Assembly (NCBI GenBank): GCA_030431525.1
Contig: JAUIJC010000029.1
Span: forward strand, 1-60,905
Reading direction: 5' to 3'
Length of the DNA stretch: 60,905 nt
Origin: Bacteroidia bacterium
GTDB lineage: Bacteria > Bacteroidota > Bacteroidia > Cytophagales > JAAEPT01
Shown here: positions 42,854 to 49,911 of the stretch, piece by piece
Layout: each line of letters opens with the position of its first letter
Position numbering within the stretch: the stretch's first letter is position 1
Translations under genes and position numbers: made by a program
The notes under the pieces: model-generated
What the model saw: the letters and a program-made list of their open reading frames with translations, nothing else
The model's database searches: none
Told to the model about the DNA's origin: nothing

Positions 42854-42861
42854 TATTTTTG
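42854..42861 (+). promoter_or_regulatory. Putative -7 box for argG
   Basis: TATTTTTG fits TAnnTTTG, 66 bases before argG. No good -33 TTG. A GGGG-TTCGT-CCCC hairpin and a degenerate TACTTCG heptad stretch (42886-42918) lie between box and start. Confidence 0.45.
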
Positions 42862-42927
42862 CGCTGGGGTTCGTCCCCAACAGGGTAGTTGATACTCTGA
42901 ACTCCGTACTTCGCACTCAAATAAGCT

Positions 42928-44121
42928 ATGAGCAATAAGAAAGTCGTATTGGCATTCAGCGGTGGTTTGGACACCACTTACTGTGTAAAATATTTGGCCG
43001 AGCTTGGCTATGAAATCTATTCTGCCATCGTGAACACTGGCGGTTTCTCTGACGAGGAGCTTGTGGACATCGAGCAGAAAGCCAAAGAATTGGGCGTGAA
43101 GGAGCACGTCACCCTTGACGAGACGGAAAACTTCTACCAGAAGTGTGTGCGTTACCTGATTGCCGGTAACGTGCTTAAGAATAACACCTACCCATTGTCC
43201 GTTAGTGCTGAGCGCGTTTTCCAAGCCATCGCCATTGGCAACTATGCTCGTAAAATTGGTGCTGAAGCCATTGCTCACGGCAGTACAGGAGCTGGAAACG
43301 ACCAAGTGCGTTTCGACATGACTTTCCACATCCTCTGCCCAGAGGTGGAAATCATCACCCCTATCCGCGACAACCAACTCTCCCGCGAGGACGAAATCGA
43401 ATACCTCAAGGCACGTGGTGTTGTACGTGAGTGGTCCAAAGCAAAATATTCCATCAACAAAGGTTTGTGGGGAACGTCCGTAGGTGGCGCCGAAACCCTT
43501 ACCTCTGACCAATACCTCCCAGAAGAGGCTTGGCCAACCCAAGTGACCAAAACGGGTCAGGAGGAATTGGAAATCACTTTCGAAAAAGGTGAGCCTGTTG
43601 CCTTGAACGGAAAGAAACTTTCCAGTTCAGTAGCGGTTATCCAAGAAATTGAAAAAATCGCTGCCCCTTACGGTGTTGGTCGTGACATCCACGTTGGTGA
43701 CACTATCATCGGCATCAAAGGCCGTGTAGGTTTCGAGGCTGCTGCTCCAGTAATTTTGGTGAAAGCTCACCACGCTCTTGAAAAGCATACCCTTACCAAA
43801 GTTCAGTTGAACACCAAGGACCCATTGGCCAACCAATATGGTTCCATGGTCCACGAAGGTCAGTTCCTCGAACCAGCCATGCGTGACTTGGAGGCCTTCT
43901 TGGCAAGTACCCAAGACAAGGTTTCTGGTACTGTAAAAATCTTCTTGGCGCCTCACCGCTTCCACGTGGTTGGCATCACTTCCGAGGCTGATTTGATGAG
44001 CTCTAAATTCGGTTCCTATGGTGAGATGAACCTCTCATGGTCTGGCGAGGACGTGAAAGGCTTCTCCAAAATCTTTGGTAACCAGACTTCCATTTACTTC
44101 AAGGTGAACGGGGAGAACTAA
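42928..44121 (+). CDS. argG: Argininosuccinate synthase
   Basis: 397 residues. P-loop pyrophosphatase motif AFSGGLDTTYCVKYL (residues 8-22), HGSTGAGNDQVRFDM, and KYSINKGLWGTSVGGAETLTS. It joins citrulline and aspartate with ATP to give argininosuccinate in the cytoplasm. In many Bacteroidota it lies in an arginine cluster beside a GNAT acetyltransferase and argC/argD; here it is alone, with the matching GNAT gene 2.2 kb downstream. Codon use is optimised (GGT, GCT, AAC). Confidence 0.97.
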   Translation: MSNKKVVLAFSGGLDTTYCVKYLAELGYEIYSAIVNTGGFSDEELVDIEQKAKELGVKEHVTLDETENFYQKCVRYLIAGNVLKNNTYPLSVSAERVFQAIAIGNYARKIGAEAIAHGSTGAGNDQVRFDMTFHILCPEVEIITPIRDNQLSREDEIEYLKARGVVREWSKAKYSINKGLWGTSVGGAETLTSDQYLPEEAWPTQVTKTGQEELEITFEKGEPVALNGKKLSSSVAVIQEIEKIAAPYGVGRDIHVGDTIIGIKGRVGFEAAAPVILVKAHHALEKHTLTKVQLNTKDPLANQYGSMVHEGQFLEPAMRDLEAFLASTQDKVSGTVKIFLAPHRFHVVGITSEADLMSSKFGSYGEMNLSWSGEDVKGFSKIFGNQTSIYFKVNGEN

Positions 44122-44149
44122 GCGATCAGCTACCTATACTATTGCATTG

Positions 44150-44183
44150 GGCCGCTAAGGAAATTTCCTTGGCGGCCTTTTTT
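44150..44183 (+). terminator. argG terminator
   Basis: GGCCGCTAAGGAAA pairs with TTTCCTTGGCGGCC (one mismatch) with almost no loop, followed by six T. Confidence 0.88.
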
Positions 44184-44234
44184 CATGTTGGCATTCATCC
44201 ATACGGCTCCCCTGCTCCAGTTCGTTGATAGAGT

Positions 44235-45224
44235 ATGGAAAAAATTCTGATTACAGGAGCAACAGGATTTATTGGCAGCGAACTCGTCCCACTTCTTGTT
44301 CAACAGGGCTACAAAGTGCGAATCCTCACAAGAAGACCCTCCAGAGCCGCACTTTTTGAGGAACTGCCGTTAGAAAGCGTGATCACTGGAGACCTCTTAG
44401 ATGCTGCCAGCTTAGAAAAGGCCGTAAAAGACATAGATGTGATTTTCCATTTGGGAGGTCGCGCAACCTTCGAACCACTACGACTCATTCGTCCCTCATT
44501 GGTACACGGCAGTGAATTGTTGATGCAAAAAGCCATTGAGGCAGGCGTAAAACAATTCATCTACACCAGCAGTCTCTTGGTTTATGGCACATCTAAGAAA
44601 GAAATCAACGTATCAACCTCTCCTCAGCCTCAACTGGACTATGGTCGTGCAAAACTGGAAGCCGAACAAGTCCTTGAAAGCCTTGCAAAAGATTCGGACA
44701 TCCAACTTTCATGCTTGCGCCTTCCACACATCTACGGCGCCAAAGACATCCTATTTTCTCGATTAGCAGAAGGCATCAATCTTTTACCCGGACGGGGATT
44801 CAACACCTACTCCCACCTTCATGTAGAAGACACTGCCAATATTTTGATTGAGTTCATGAAGAAAAAAATGGCTGGCACCCATGTCTTTGCTGATGACGAC
44901 CCCATGACTTGGCGCCGATTTTACAGCATCATTCAAAAGCATTTTCCGCAGCTGAAACCTGTATATCTACCCGAGTCACTTGCCCTGTTAGGCACCTACC
45001 TCATGCGCCTTCGGTATTTGGTAGACCGCTCTCCTTTCATGCAATCCAGCGGAGCTGTCATTGGATTTAACCTAAATCAAATCGTAAGCTCCAACCAAAC
45101 GCTTTACGACCAATTAGGGTACAAACTAAAATACCCTTCTGCTGAACAAGGAATTCCCGCCAGCCTGAATGCCAAGGTCGTATTTCGTTGGATTCATCCT
45201 GTAAAAGACAGAATGGCAGCTTAG
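44235..45224 (+). CDS. NAD-dependent epimerase/dehydratase (extended SDR)
   Basis: 329 residues. TGATGFIGS at the N-terminus (Rossmann), GDLLDAASLEKAV, VIFHLGG, YTSSLLVYG and the catalytic YGRAK (Tyr-x3-Lys). RLPHIYGAKD and HVEDTAN follow the extended-SDR pattern. Substrate unknown; the family ranges from nucleotide-sugar epimerases to dihydroflavonol reductase-like enzymes. Separated from argG by a terminator, so probably its own transcript. Confidence 0.9.
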   Translation: MEKILITGATGFIGSELVPLLVQQGYKVRILTRRPSRAALFEELPLESVITGDLLDAASLEKAVKDIDVIFHLGGRATFEPLRLIRPSLVHGSELLMQKAIEAGVKQFIYTSSLLVYGTSKKEINVSTSPQPQLDYGRAKLEAEQVLESLAKDSDIQLSCLRLPHIYGAKDILFSRLAEGINLLPGRGFNTYSHLHVEDTANILIEFMKKKMAGTHVFADDDPMTWRRFYSIIQKHFPQLKPVYLPESLALLGTYLMRLRYLVDRSPFMQSSGAVIGFNLNQIVSSNQTLYDQLGYKLKYPSAEQGIPASLNAKVVFRWIHPVKDRMAA

Positions 45225-45254
45225 GACCTTTTCCTTGTCTGTACCATGACCTTC

Positions 45255-45420
45255 TTGATTTAGGGATTAATAGGATGCAGCCAGAATTCAGGATGCAGCC
45301 TGCCCATCAAATAATCCTTTTTTGTTTGAATCATGATAGACCTGATTTTTAAGATTAACAGGATGCAGCCAGAATTCAGGTTGTATCCTGCCCATCAATC
45401 AATCCTTCACAATCAAGGTT
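45255..45420. repeat. Left flank of the GxxExxY element: two tandem repeat units
   Basis: Two units of about 85 bases share the order: CATGA, GATT, GGATTAA(T/C)AGGATGCAGCC (in two words), AGAATTCAGG, CTGCCCATCAA, AATCC. The second ends with CACAATCAAGGTT. Each unit has an internal inverted pair around AGAATTCA. Confidence 0.75.
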
Positions 45421-45488
45421 CTACCCCCAGCATAACTTTTCACTTCCCAGTACCGTCTCAATATAAATTCACCAACATCATTTTTTCT

Positions 45489-45860
45489 ATGGAGTACAAA
45501 GCACTCACCCACAAAATCATTGGCTGTGCCATGGAAGTCCACAACCAACTCGGTAATGGCTTTCAAGAAAAAATCTACCAGCGTGCTTTTGCCCACGAGC
45601 TTCAATTCCAAGGCCTCGGATACCAACGAGAATTCGAAATGCCCATCTTTTACAAAGAGCTGGAAATCGGCACCCGCCGTGTGGACTTCTTTGTCGAGAA
45701 CAAAATTATGGTGGAACTAAAAGCCGTTATCCAATTGGAAAACGTTCATCTGGCCCAAGCCATCAACTACTTGGAAGCCTACCACATGGACATTGGCTTG
45801 CTCATCAATTTTGGGAATACATCTTTGCAGTTCAAAAGAGTACACCGCAACGGACCTTGA
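45489..45860 (+). CDS. GxxExxY protein (PD-(D/E)xK nuclease-like)
   Basis: 123 residues from ATG 45489, the family length. The name-giving motif is GFQEKIY (G-x2-E-x2-Y) after MEVHNQLGN; a PD-(D/E)xK-like core follows in RRVDFFVENKIMVELKA (Asp, then E-x-K), and the C-terminus LINFGNTSLQFKRVHR is standard. By recollection such genes occur as dispersed copies in Bacteroidota, Verrucomicrobia and relatives, embedded in repeated sequence; the function is unknown. An in-frame extension upstream to 45333 is repeat sequence and is not counted. Confidence 0.93.
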   Translation: MEYKALTHKIIGCAMEVHNQLGNGFQEKIYQRAFAHELQFQGLGYQREFEMPIFYKELEIGTRRVDFFVENKIMVELKAVIQLENVHLAQAINYLEAYHMDIGLLINFGNTSLQFKRVHRNGP

Positions 45861-45861
45861 T

Positions 45862-46019
45862 TGGGGAGGATTATTAGGATGGACAGGATGCAGCCCAATA
45901 CTTGAACCCTCACACTGTCTGGACCCTGATACACTTGATATTAAAGATTAACAGGATGCAGCCCAGAAACTCAGGCTGCATCCTGTCCATCAATTAATCC
46001 TCTCCTAATCAAGGTTCAG
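45862..46019. repeat. Right flank of the GxxExxY element
   Basis: One partial unit (GGATGGACAGGATGCAGCC, 45879-45897) and one full unit, in which CAGGATGCAGCC (45952-45963) is perfectly inverted at 45974-45985. It ends AATCAAGGTTCAGA, matching the AATCAAGGTT of the left flank and of the solo copy at 28390. Confidence 0.8.
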
Positions 46020-46104
46020 ACTTTTTACTGCATCTTGTCCCGAACCCAACAAACTTTTTTTTTGTTATCGAGAACAGTCAAAACATACTATGGTATAAAA
46101 CCTT

Positions 46105-46112
46105 TATCTTTG
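46105..46112 (+). promoter_or_regulatory. -7 box before the arginine leader ORF
   Basis: TATCTTTG fits TAnnTTTG. The leader ORF starts 13 bases after it, so transcription would begin almost at its ATG. No clear TTG -33 element. Confidence 0.6.
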
Positions 46113-46125
46113 CAGATTACTTACC

Positions 46126-46230
46126 ATGCGGAAACCTCTGCAAGACATATCGCCCCAAACGGCGCCTCGCGCCTGTCTCCGACGAAGGCGACGCTCACTG
46201 ACGTCCGACCTGAATCCTTCCAACAATTAA
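46126..46230 (+). CDS. Putative arginine leader peptide (five consecutive Arg codons)
   Basis: 34 codons from ATG 46126 to TAA 46228-46230. The peptide begins MRKPLQ, ends LNPSNN, and contains ACLRRRRRSL with Arg at 19-23 (codons CGA CGA AGG CGA CGC, 46180-46194); further Arg at 2 and 15. Seven Arg in 34, two-thirds of them in one run, is the pattern of ribosome-mediated attenuation leaders. It lies right after a TATCTTTG box and 64 bases before an acetyltransferase gene of the type found in Bacteroidota arginine clusters, so a role in sensing charged tRNA-Arg is inferred. I know of no name for it. It could instead be chance, since the region is GC-rich. Confidence 0.6.
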   Translation: MRKPLQDISPQTAPRACLRRRRRSLTSDLNPSNN

Positions 46231-46275
46231 GCTATAGTAAACGTGGCATGGCTTGCTTGTTGGCACCATTACCAC
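46220..46275 (+). promoter_or_regulatory. Alternative hairpins after the leader ORF (candidate attenuator)
   Basis: Fold 1: CCAACAA-TT-AAGC (46220-46232) pairs with GCTT-GC-TTGTTGG (46251-46263), eleven pairs; its left arm contains the leader stop codon. Fold 2: GTGG-C-ATGG (46243-46251) pairs with CCAT-TA-CCAC (46266-46275). The two cross each other and cannot coexist. A ribosome stopped at the Arg codons leaves fold 1 free, whereas one at the stop codon blocks it. No T-run follows, so control would be at translation or by Rho. Confidence 0.45.
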
Positions 46276-46294
46276 CTTACTAAATCAATGCGAT

Positions 46295-46939
46295 ATGCCT
46301 GAATTCTCCATTCAGGTTGCTTCTTCGAAGCACCACCAATACGCTCAAGCAATTTGCGACGAGATGGCCGAAAGCGCCAAGGCTCGTGGCACTGGCATTG
46401 CCAAACGCTCTCCTGAATACCTTCGCATGAAAATGGAAGAAGGGAAGGCGATTATTGCCTTGGAGAAAAACACCCAGCAGGTAGTGGGGTTCTGTTACAT
46501 CGAATCTTGGGGACACCAAAAATATGTGGCCAATTCTGGCCTCATCGTCTTTCCTGAGTTCCGGAAATACGGCTTGGCCCGCGAGATTAAGGAAAAGGCC
46601 TTCGAACTTTCTCGTAAGAAATTCCCTGACGCCAAACTGTTCGGCTTGACCACCAGCCTCGCTGTAATGAAGCTGAACTCAGAGCTGGGCTACCACCCTG
46701 TCACCTTCTCTGAGCTGACCGACGACAAGGAATTCTGGAAAGGTTGCCAAAGCTGCGTCAACTACCACATTCTCCAAAGCAAGGAACACAAGAACTGCCT
46801 ATGTACGGGCATGCTCTACGACCCTGCAGAGAAAAAGCGTAAGCGTTGGAGCTTCCTACAAAAGCTCCCTATCCTGAAACGCCTCAAGAAATTGAAGGAA
46901 GCAACATTTCTGACAAAGTTCTCCAAGGTGTTTTCCTAA
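46295..46939 (+). CDS. GNAT N-acetyltransferase of the arginine-cluster type
   Basis: 214 residues from MPEFSIQVASS. GNAT fold: VVGFCYIESWG, NSGLIVFPEFRKYGLAREIKEKAFELSRKKFPDAKLFGLTTS (acetyl-CoA site region), LGYHPVTFSELTDDKEFWKGCQSCVNY and CLCTGMLYDP with Cys151, 154, 168 and 170. The F-SELTDD-EFWKGC-SCVNYDIL and CLCT-MLYDP blocks match, from memory, the acetyltransferase that sits next to argG in Bacteroidota and is thought to perform the first step of arginine synthesis (acylation of glutamate). A basic C-terminal tail follows. The poly-Arg leader upstream supports this assignment. Confidence 0.85.
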   Translation: MPEFSIQVASSKHHQYAQAICDEMAESAKARGTGIAKRSPEYLRMKMEEGKAIIALEKNTQQVVGFCYIESWGHQKYVANSGLIVFPEFRKYGLAREIKEKAFELSRKKFPDAKLFGLTTSLAVMKLNSELGYHPVTFSELTDDKEFWKGCQSCVNYHILQSKEHKNCLCTGMLYDPAEKKRKRWSFLQKLPILKRLKKLKEATFLTKFSKVFS

Positions 46940-46979
46940 AAACATCGAATATTCCCGTCTGGGGACACTCCAGATGACA

Positions 46980-47019
46980 ACACCCTTCTTCAAATACCGT
47001 TTGGGAAGGGTGTATTTGC
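46980..47019 (+). terminator. Terminator after the GNAT gene
   Basis: ACACCCTTC pairs with GAAGGGTGT with an inner CAAA/TTTG; the tail ATTTGCTTT is only moderately T-rich. Confidence 0.6.
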
Positions 47020-47128
47020 TTTAAGGATTACACGATATAAGAGCAGAGATTTAAACATCTCAGAATCAAACGAAAAGAGATAATCAACTTATCTCATATT
47101 TTCTTACCTCTTATCTCTCCAAAAAGCT

Positions 47129-47136
47129 TATCTTTG
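47129..47136 (+). promoter_or_regulatory. -7 box for the rpsP operon
   Basis: TATCTTTG followed by GCGCC, 54 bases before rpsP. A clear -33 element was not found. Confidence 0.6.
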
Positions 47137-47190
47137 CGCCTTGTAATTTCACAAAAATCGGTGGACGGGTTCCACCACTAACCATTTATT

Positions 47191-47778
47191 ATGGCTACCA
47201 AAATTCGTTTGGCACGTCGCGGCCGCAAAAGGAAACCAGTTTACGACATCGTTGTTACTGATTCTCGCTCACCACGTGACGGTAAGTTCATCGAAAAATT
47301 GGGCATCTTCAACCCTAACGTTGAGCCTAACGTTCTTCTTTTGAACGAGGAAAGCGCTTTCAACTGGGTGATGACTGGTGCTCAACCAACTGAAACCGCT
47401 CGCGGTCTTCTTTCTGCCAAGGGTGTAATGCTTCGCAAGCACCTCCAAATGGGTGTTAACAAAGGCGCCATCACTCAAGAAGTTGCTGACCAGCGCTACA
47501 ACGAGTGGAAGTCTGCTAAAGACCAGTCTTTCGCTGACGCACTCGCTAAGAAAGAAGCTGACGCACAAGCTGCTGCTGCTGCTGAAGAAGCTGAGCGTGA
47601 GAAAATCCGTAAGGACGCTGAAGAGGCTGAGAAAAAAGCTAAAGAAGAAGCTGCTGCTAAAGCTGCCGAGGAAGCTCGCGCTGCTGAAGAAGCTGCTAAA
47701 GCTGAAGCCGAAGGTGCAGAGGAAGCTCCTGCTGAGGAAGCTGCCGAAGAGCCTAAAGCTGAGGGCGACGCTGAATAA
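47191..47778 (+). CDS. rpsP: 30S ribosomal protein S16 with Ala/Glu/Lys-rich tail
   Basis: 195 residues. The first ~80 are S16 (MATKIRLARRGRKRKPVYDIVVTDSRSPRDGKFIEKLGIFNPN). After ~115 the protein carries a long charged helical tail of Ala, Glu and Lys (DAQAAAAAEEAEREKIRKDAEEAEKKAKEE), roughly doubling its length; such tails are typical of Bacteroidota S16. It assembles into the 30S subunit. First gene of rpsP-rimM-trmD-rplS. The class C palindrome begins at its stop codon. Confidence 0.97.
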   Translation: MATKIRLARRGRKRKPVYDIVVTDSRSPRDGKFIEKLGIFNPNVEPNVLLLNEESAFNWVMTGAQPTETARGLLSAKGVMLRKHLQMGVNKGAITQEVADQRYNEWKSAKDQSFADALAKKEADAQAAAAAEEAEREKIRKDAEEAEKKAKEEAAAKAAEEARAAEEAAKAEAEGAEEAPAEEAAEEPKAEGDAE

Positions 47779-47867
47779 GTATCATATAGTACCAAGTATT
47801 AAGTACAAGGAACCAAGTCCACTTGGGAAACTCTGTACTTCGTACTTGGTACTCTCTACTTGATACC
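47779..47867. repeat. Class C heptad palindrome between rpsP and rimM
   Basis: Left units AGTACCA, AGTATTA, AGTACAA, GGAACCA face TACTTCG, TACTTGG, TACTCTC, TACTTGA on the right; the ends are GTATCA and TGATAC. It begins at the rpsP stop and ends 3 bases before the rimM ATG, filling the gap. Confidence 0.85.
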
Positions 47868-47870
47868 CCT

Positions 47871-48395
47871 ATGAACAAGGAGAGCTGTTTCGAGCTTGGG
47901 AAAATCATCAAGCCACACGGTCTCCAAGGCGAGTTGCAAATCTACCTCGATGTAGACGAGCCGACAGCCTACAAAAACTTGGAATCAGTTTTTGTCGAGA
48001 TTAATGACAACCTGGTTCCATTTTTTGTGGAAAGTCTCTCACTGAACGGCAACAAAGGCATCATCGCATTTGAAGATGTCGAAAGCTTTGAAGACGCCGA
48101 AAAGCTCCGAGACCACAAGCTGCACCTCCCACTGGCCTTGCTTCCGGAACTTCCGGATGGCAAATTCTACTACCACGAAGTCATTGGCTACACGGTAGTG
48201 GACCAACAAGAAGGCGCACTTGGTACCGTGGCCAGCATCCTTTCAGGAAAAGCCCAAGACCTTTTGGAAATGGACTACCAAGGGAAAGAAATCCTCATCC
48301 CACTCATCGACGAGATTGTGTTGGGAGCTAATCACGAGGACAAAACCCTGAACGTAAACCTGCCCAAAGGACTGCTTGACCTGTACCTCAGTTAA
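47871..48395 (+). CDS. rimM: Ribosome maturation factor RimM
   Basis: 174 residues from ATG 47871 (MNKESCFELGKIIKPHGLQGELQIYLD); earlier in-frame codons lie in the palindrome. The RimM N-terminal barrel (G.I.KPHGL.GEL) and the PRC-barrel (FYYHEVIGYTVVDQQEGALGTV..ILIPLIDEIV) are complete. It helps assemble the 30S head with S19. The last Ser codon and TAA stop belong to the class B repeat that begins at 48389. Confidence 0.95.
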   Translation: MNKESCFELGKIIKPHGLQGELQIYLDVDEPTAYKNLESVFVEINDNLVPFFVESLSLNGNKGIIAFEDVESFEDAEKLRDHKLHLPLALLPELPDGKFYYHEVIGYTVVDQQEGALGTVASILSGKAQDLLEMDYQGKEILIPLIDEIVLGANHEDKTLNVNLPKGLLDLYLS

Positions 48396-48466
48396 CAGTG
48401 AACAGTTATCAGTTAACAGCGAAAGCTTGTTGATAACTGATAACTGATAACCGATAACTGTTACCA
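48389..48466. repeat. Class B heptad palindrome between rimM and trmD
   Basis: CAGTTAA, CAGTGAA, CAGTTAT, CAGTTAA, CAGCGAA on the left; ATAACTG, ATAACTG, ATAACCG, ATAACTG on the right. The first unit carries the rimM stop codon, and the right edge is 3 bases before trmD. Confidence 0.88.
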
Positions 48467-48469
48467 CCC

Positions 48470-49144
48470 ATGCGTATAGACATCATCACCTGCGTACCTG
48501 ATTTGCTTGATAGCCCGTTCAACGTGTCTATCCTAAAGCGAGCACAGGACAAAGGCGTGGTGGAAATCAACGTGCATAACCTTCGGGACTTCACGTTGGA
48601 CAAACACCGCCGCGTAGATGATTATGCCTATGGACCTGGAGCAGGCATGGTGCTGACCGTAGAACCTTTGGACCGAGCCATCTCGGCACTAAAGTCCGAA
48701 CGGGACTACGACGCGGTAATATTCATGACACCAGATGGTGAGCGTTTTGAACAGAAGACGGCCAACCGTTTTTCTCTGTTTAAAAACATCATCATCCTCT
48801 GCGGACACTACAAGGGCATTGACCAACGCATCCGTGACCACTTCGTTACTCATGAAATCAGCATCGGCGATTTTGTGTTGACAGGTGGTGAACTGGCGGC
48901 TTCGCTGGTCGTAGATGCCATTGTTAGGTTACTCCCAGGAGCCATGTCGGACGAAACGTCGGCGTTAACCGATTCCTTTCAAGACGACCTGTTGGCACCA
49001 CCGGTGTATACACGTCCCGCAGAATACAAAGGCTGGAAAGTTCCAGACGTCCTGTTGTCCGGAAATGACAAACTCATCGAAGAGTGGCGTCATGAACAGG
49101 CATATCAGCGTACCAAGGAACGGAGACCAGACCTTTTACAGTGA
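48470..49144 (+). CDS. trmD: tRNA (guanine37-N1)-methyltransferase
   Basis: 224 residues. [59 protein letters not shown], the trefoil-knot SAM site [12 protein letters not shown] and [28 protein letters not shown] are all present. It adds m1G37 to tRNAs and prevents frameshifting. Third gene of the operon. Its TGA stop lies in the first unit of a class B repeat. Confidence 0.97.
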   Translation: MRIDIITCVPDLLDSPFNVSILKRAQDKGVVEINVHNLRDFTLDKHRRVDDYAYGPGAGMVLTVEPLDRAISALKSERDYDAVIFMTPDGERFEQKTANRFSLFKNIIILCGHYKGIDQRIRDHFVTHEISIGDFVLTGGELAASLVVDAIVRLLPGAMSDETSALTDSFQDDLLAPPVYTRPAEYKGWKVPDVLLSGNDKLIEEWRHEQAYQRTKERRPDLLQ

Positions 49145-49211
49145 ACAGGTATCAGTTAACAGTTAGCAACAGCCATGCGTTGATGACTGATAACTGCCGA
49201 CTGATAACTGT
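49141..49211. repeat. Class B heptad palindrome, first copy after trmD
   Basis: GTGAACAGGTATCAGTTAAC and AGTTAGC on the left, GATGACTGATAACTG and CGACTGATAACTGT on the right. It contains the trmD stop codon. Confidence 0.82.
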
Positions 49212-49257
49212 AGCGATCCCCTGCTTCCTCAACTGGGCAGAGGCTCTCGTAAATAAA

Positions 49258-49332
49258 CAGTGAACAGGTATCAATTAACAGTTAACAACAGCCCTTACTG
49301 CTTGTTAACTAATAACTGATAACCGATAACTG
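49258..49332. repeat. Class B heptad palindrome, second copy after trmD
   Basis: CAGTGAACAGGTATCAATTA and CAGTTAA on the left, GTTAACTAATAACTGATAAC and CGATAACTG on the right. It closely resembles the first copy 45 bases upstream and ends just before the rplS promoter. Confidence 0.85.
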
Positions 49333-49354
49333 AAAAATTGTTTCACATTCTGAG

Positions 49355-49386
49355 TTGGCTCATGTAGTTGTTAATCACTATATTTG
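49355..49386 (+). promoter_or_regulatory. rplS promoter
   Basis: TTGG, 20 bases, TATATTTG: a good Bacteroidota promoter inside the operon. It gives rplS its own start, with a leader of about 20 bases. Confidence 0.75.
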
Positions 49387-49410
49387 CCACCTCTTTTCAA
49401 GACTACGACT

Positions 49411-49764
49411 ATGAGCGAGTTGATTAAACTGATCGAGGAAGAATATAAGGCCAACAGGGAAGCACTTCCTGAATTCGGCCCTGGTGACACTATCAACGTG
49501 CACTACAAAATTAAAGAGGGTAACAAGGAGCGTATCCAGCAGTTCCAAGGCACTGTTCTTCAGCGTCGTAACCCTTCTTCAAACGGTGAGACTTTCACTG
49601 TACGTAAAATCTCCAGCGGTATCGCTGTAGAGCGTATTTTCCCTGCAATCTCCCCTAACATCGACAAGATTGAGGTGATTCGTAAAGGTAAAGTACGTCG
49701 TGCACGTCTCTTCTACCTTCGTGACCGTATGGGTAAAAGCGCTCGTATCAAGGAGAAGCGATAA
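49411..49764 (+). CDS. rplS: 50S ribosomal protein L19
   Basis: 117 residues from [13 protein letters not shown]19 motifs: [49 protein letters not shown] and the basic [24 protein letters not shown]. It sits at the subunit interface. Codon use is the most optimised type in the window. Confidence 0.97.
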   Translation: MSELIKLIEEEYKANREALPEFGPGDTINVHYKIKEGNKERIQQFQGTVLQRRNPSSNGETFTVRKISSGIAVERIFPAISPNIDKIEVIRKGKVRRARLFYLRDRMGKSARIKEKR

Positions 49765-49785
49765 GCTATCCCCTTCGAGATATTC

Positions 49786-49822
49786 AAAACCGTCTTTCGT
49801 TCACTCGGAGGACGGTTTTTTT
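49786..49822 (+). terminator. rpsP-rplS operon terminator
   Basis: AAAACCGTC pairs with GACGGTTTTTTT around a 16-base loop. Confidence 0.88.
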
Positions 49823-49830
49823 ATGACATC

Positions 49831-49908
49831 AGACCTAAGCCATTAGAGTTCAGACTTTAGCTAAGCCATATGGGAAGCTAACCTCTAATGCCTAAACGCT
49901 AATATCTC
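49831..49908. repeat. Class A-type heptad palindrome
   Basis: AGACCTAAGC, CATTAGAGTT, CAGACTTTAGCT face AGCTAACCTCTAATGCC and TAAACGCTAATATCT. The edge is 3 bases before the DUF389 start. Confidence 0.75.
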
Positions 49909-49911
49909 CTC

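Noticed and set aside
45333-45488. N-terminal extension of the GxxExxY protein
   Set aside because: The added 52 codons are translation of the flanking repeat unit (CAGGATGCAGCC...); the family begins at the ATG at 45489.
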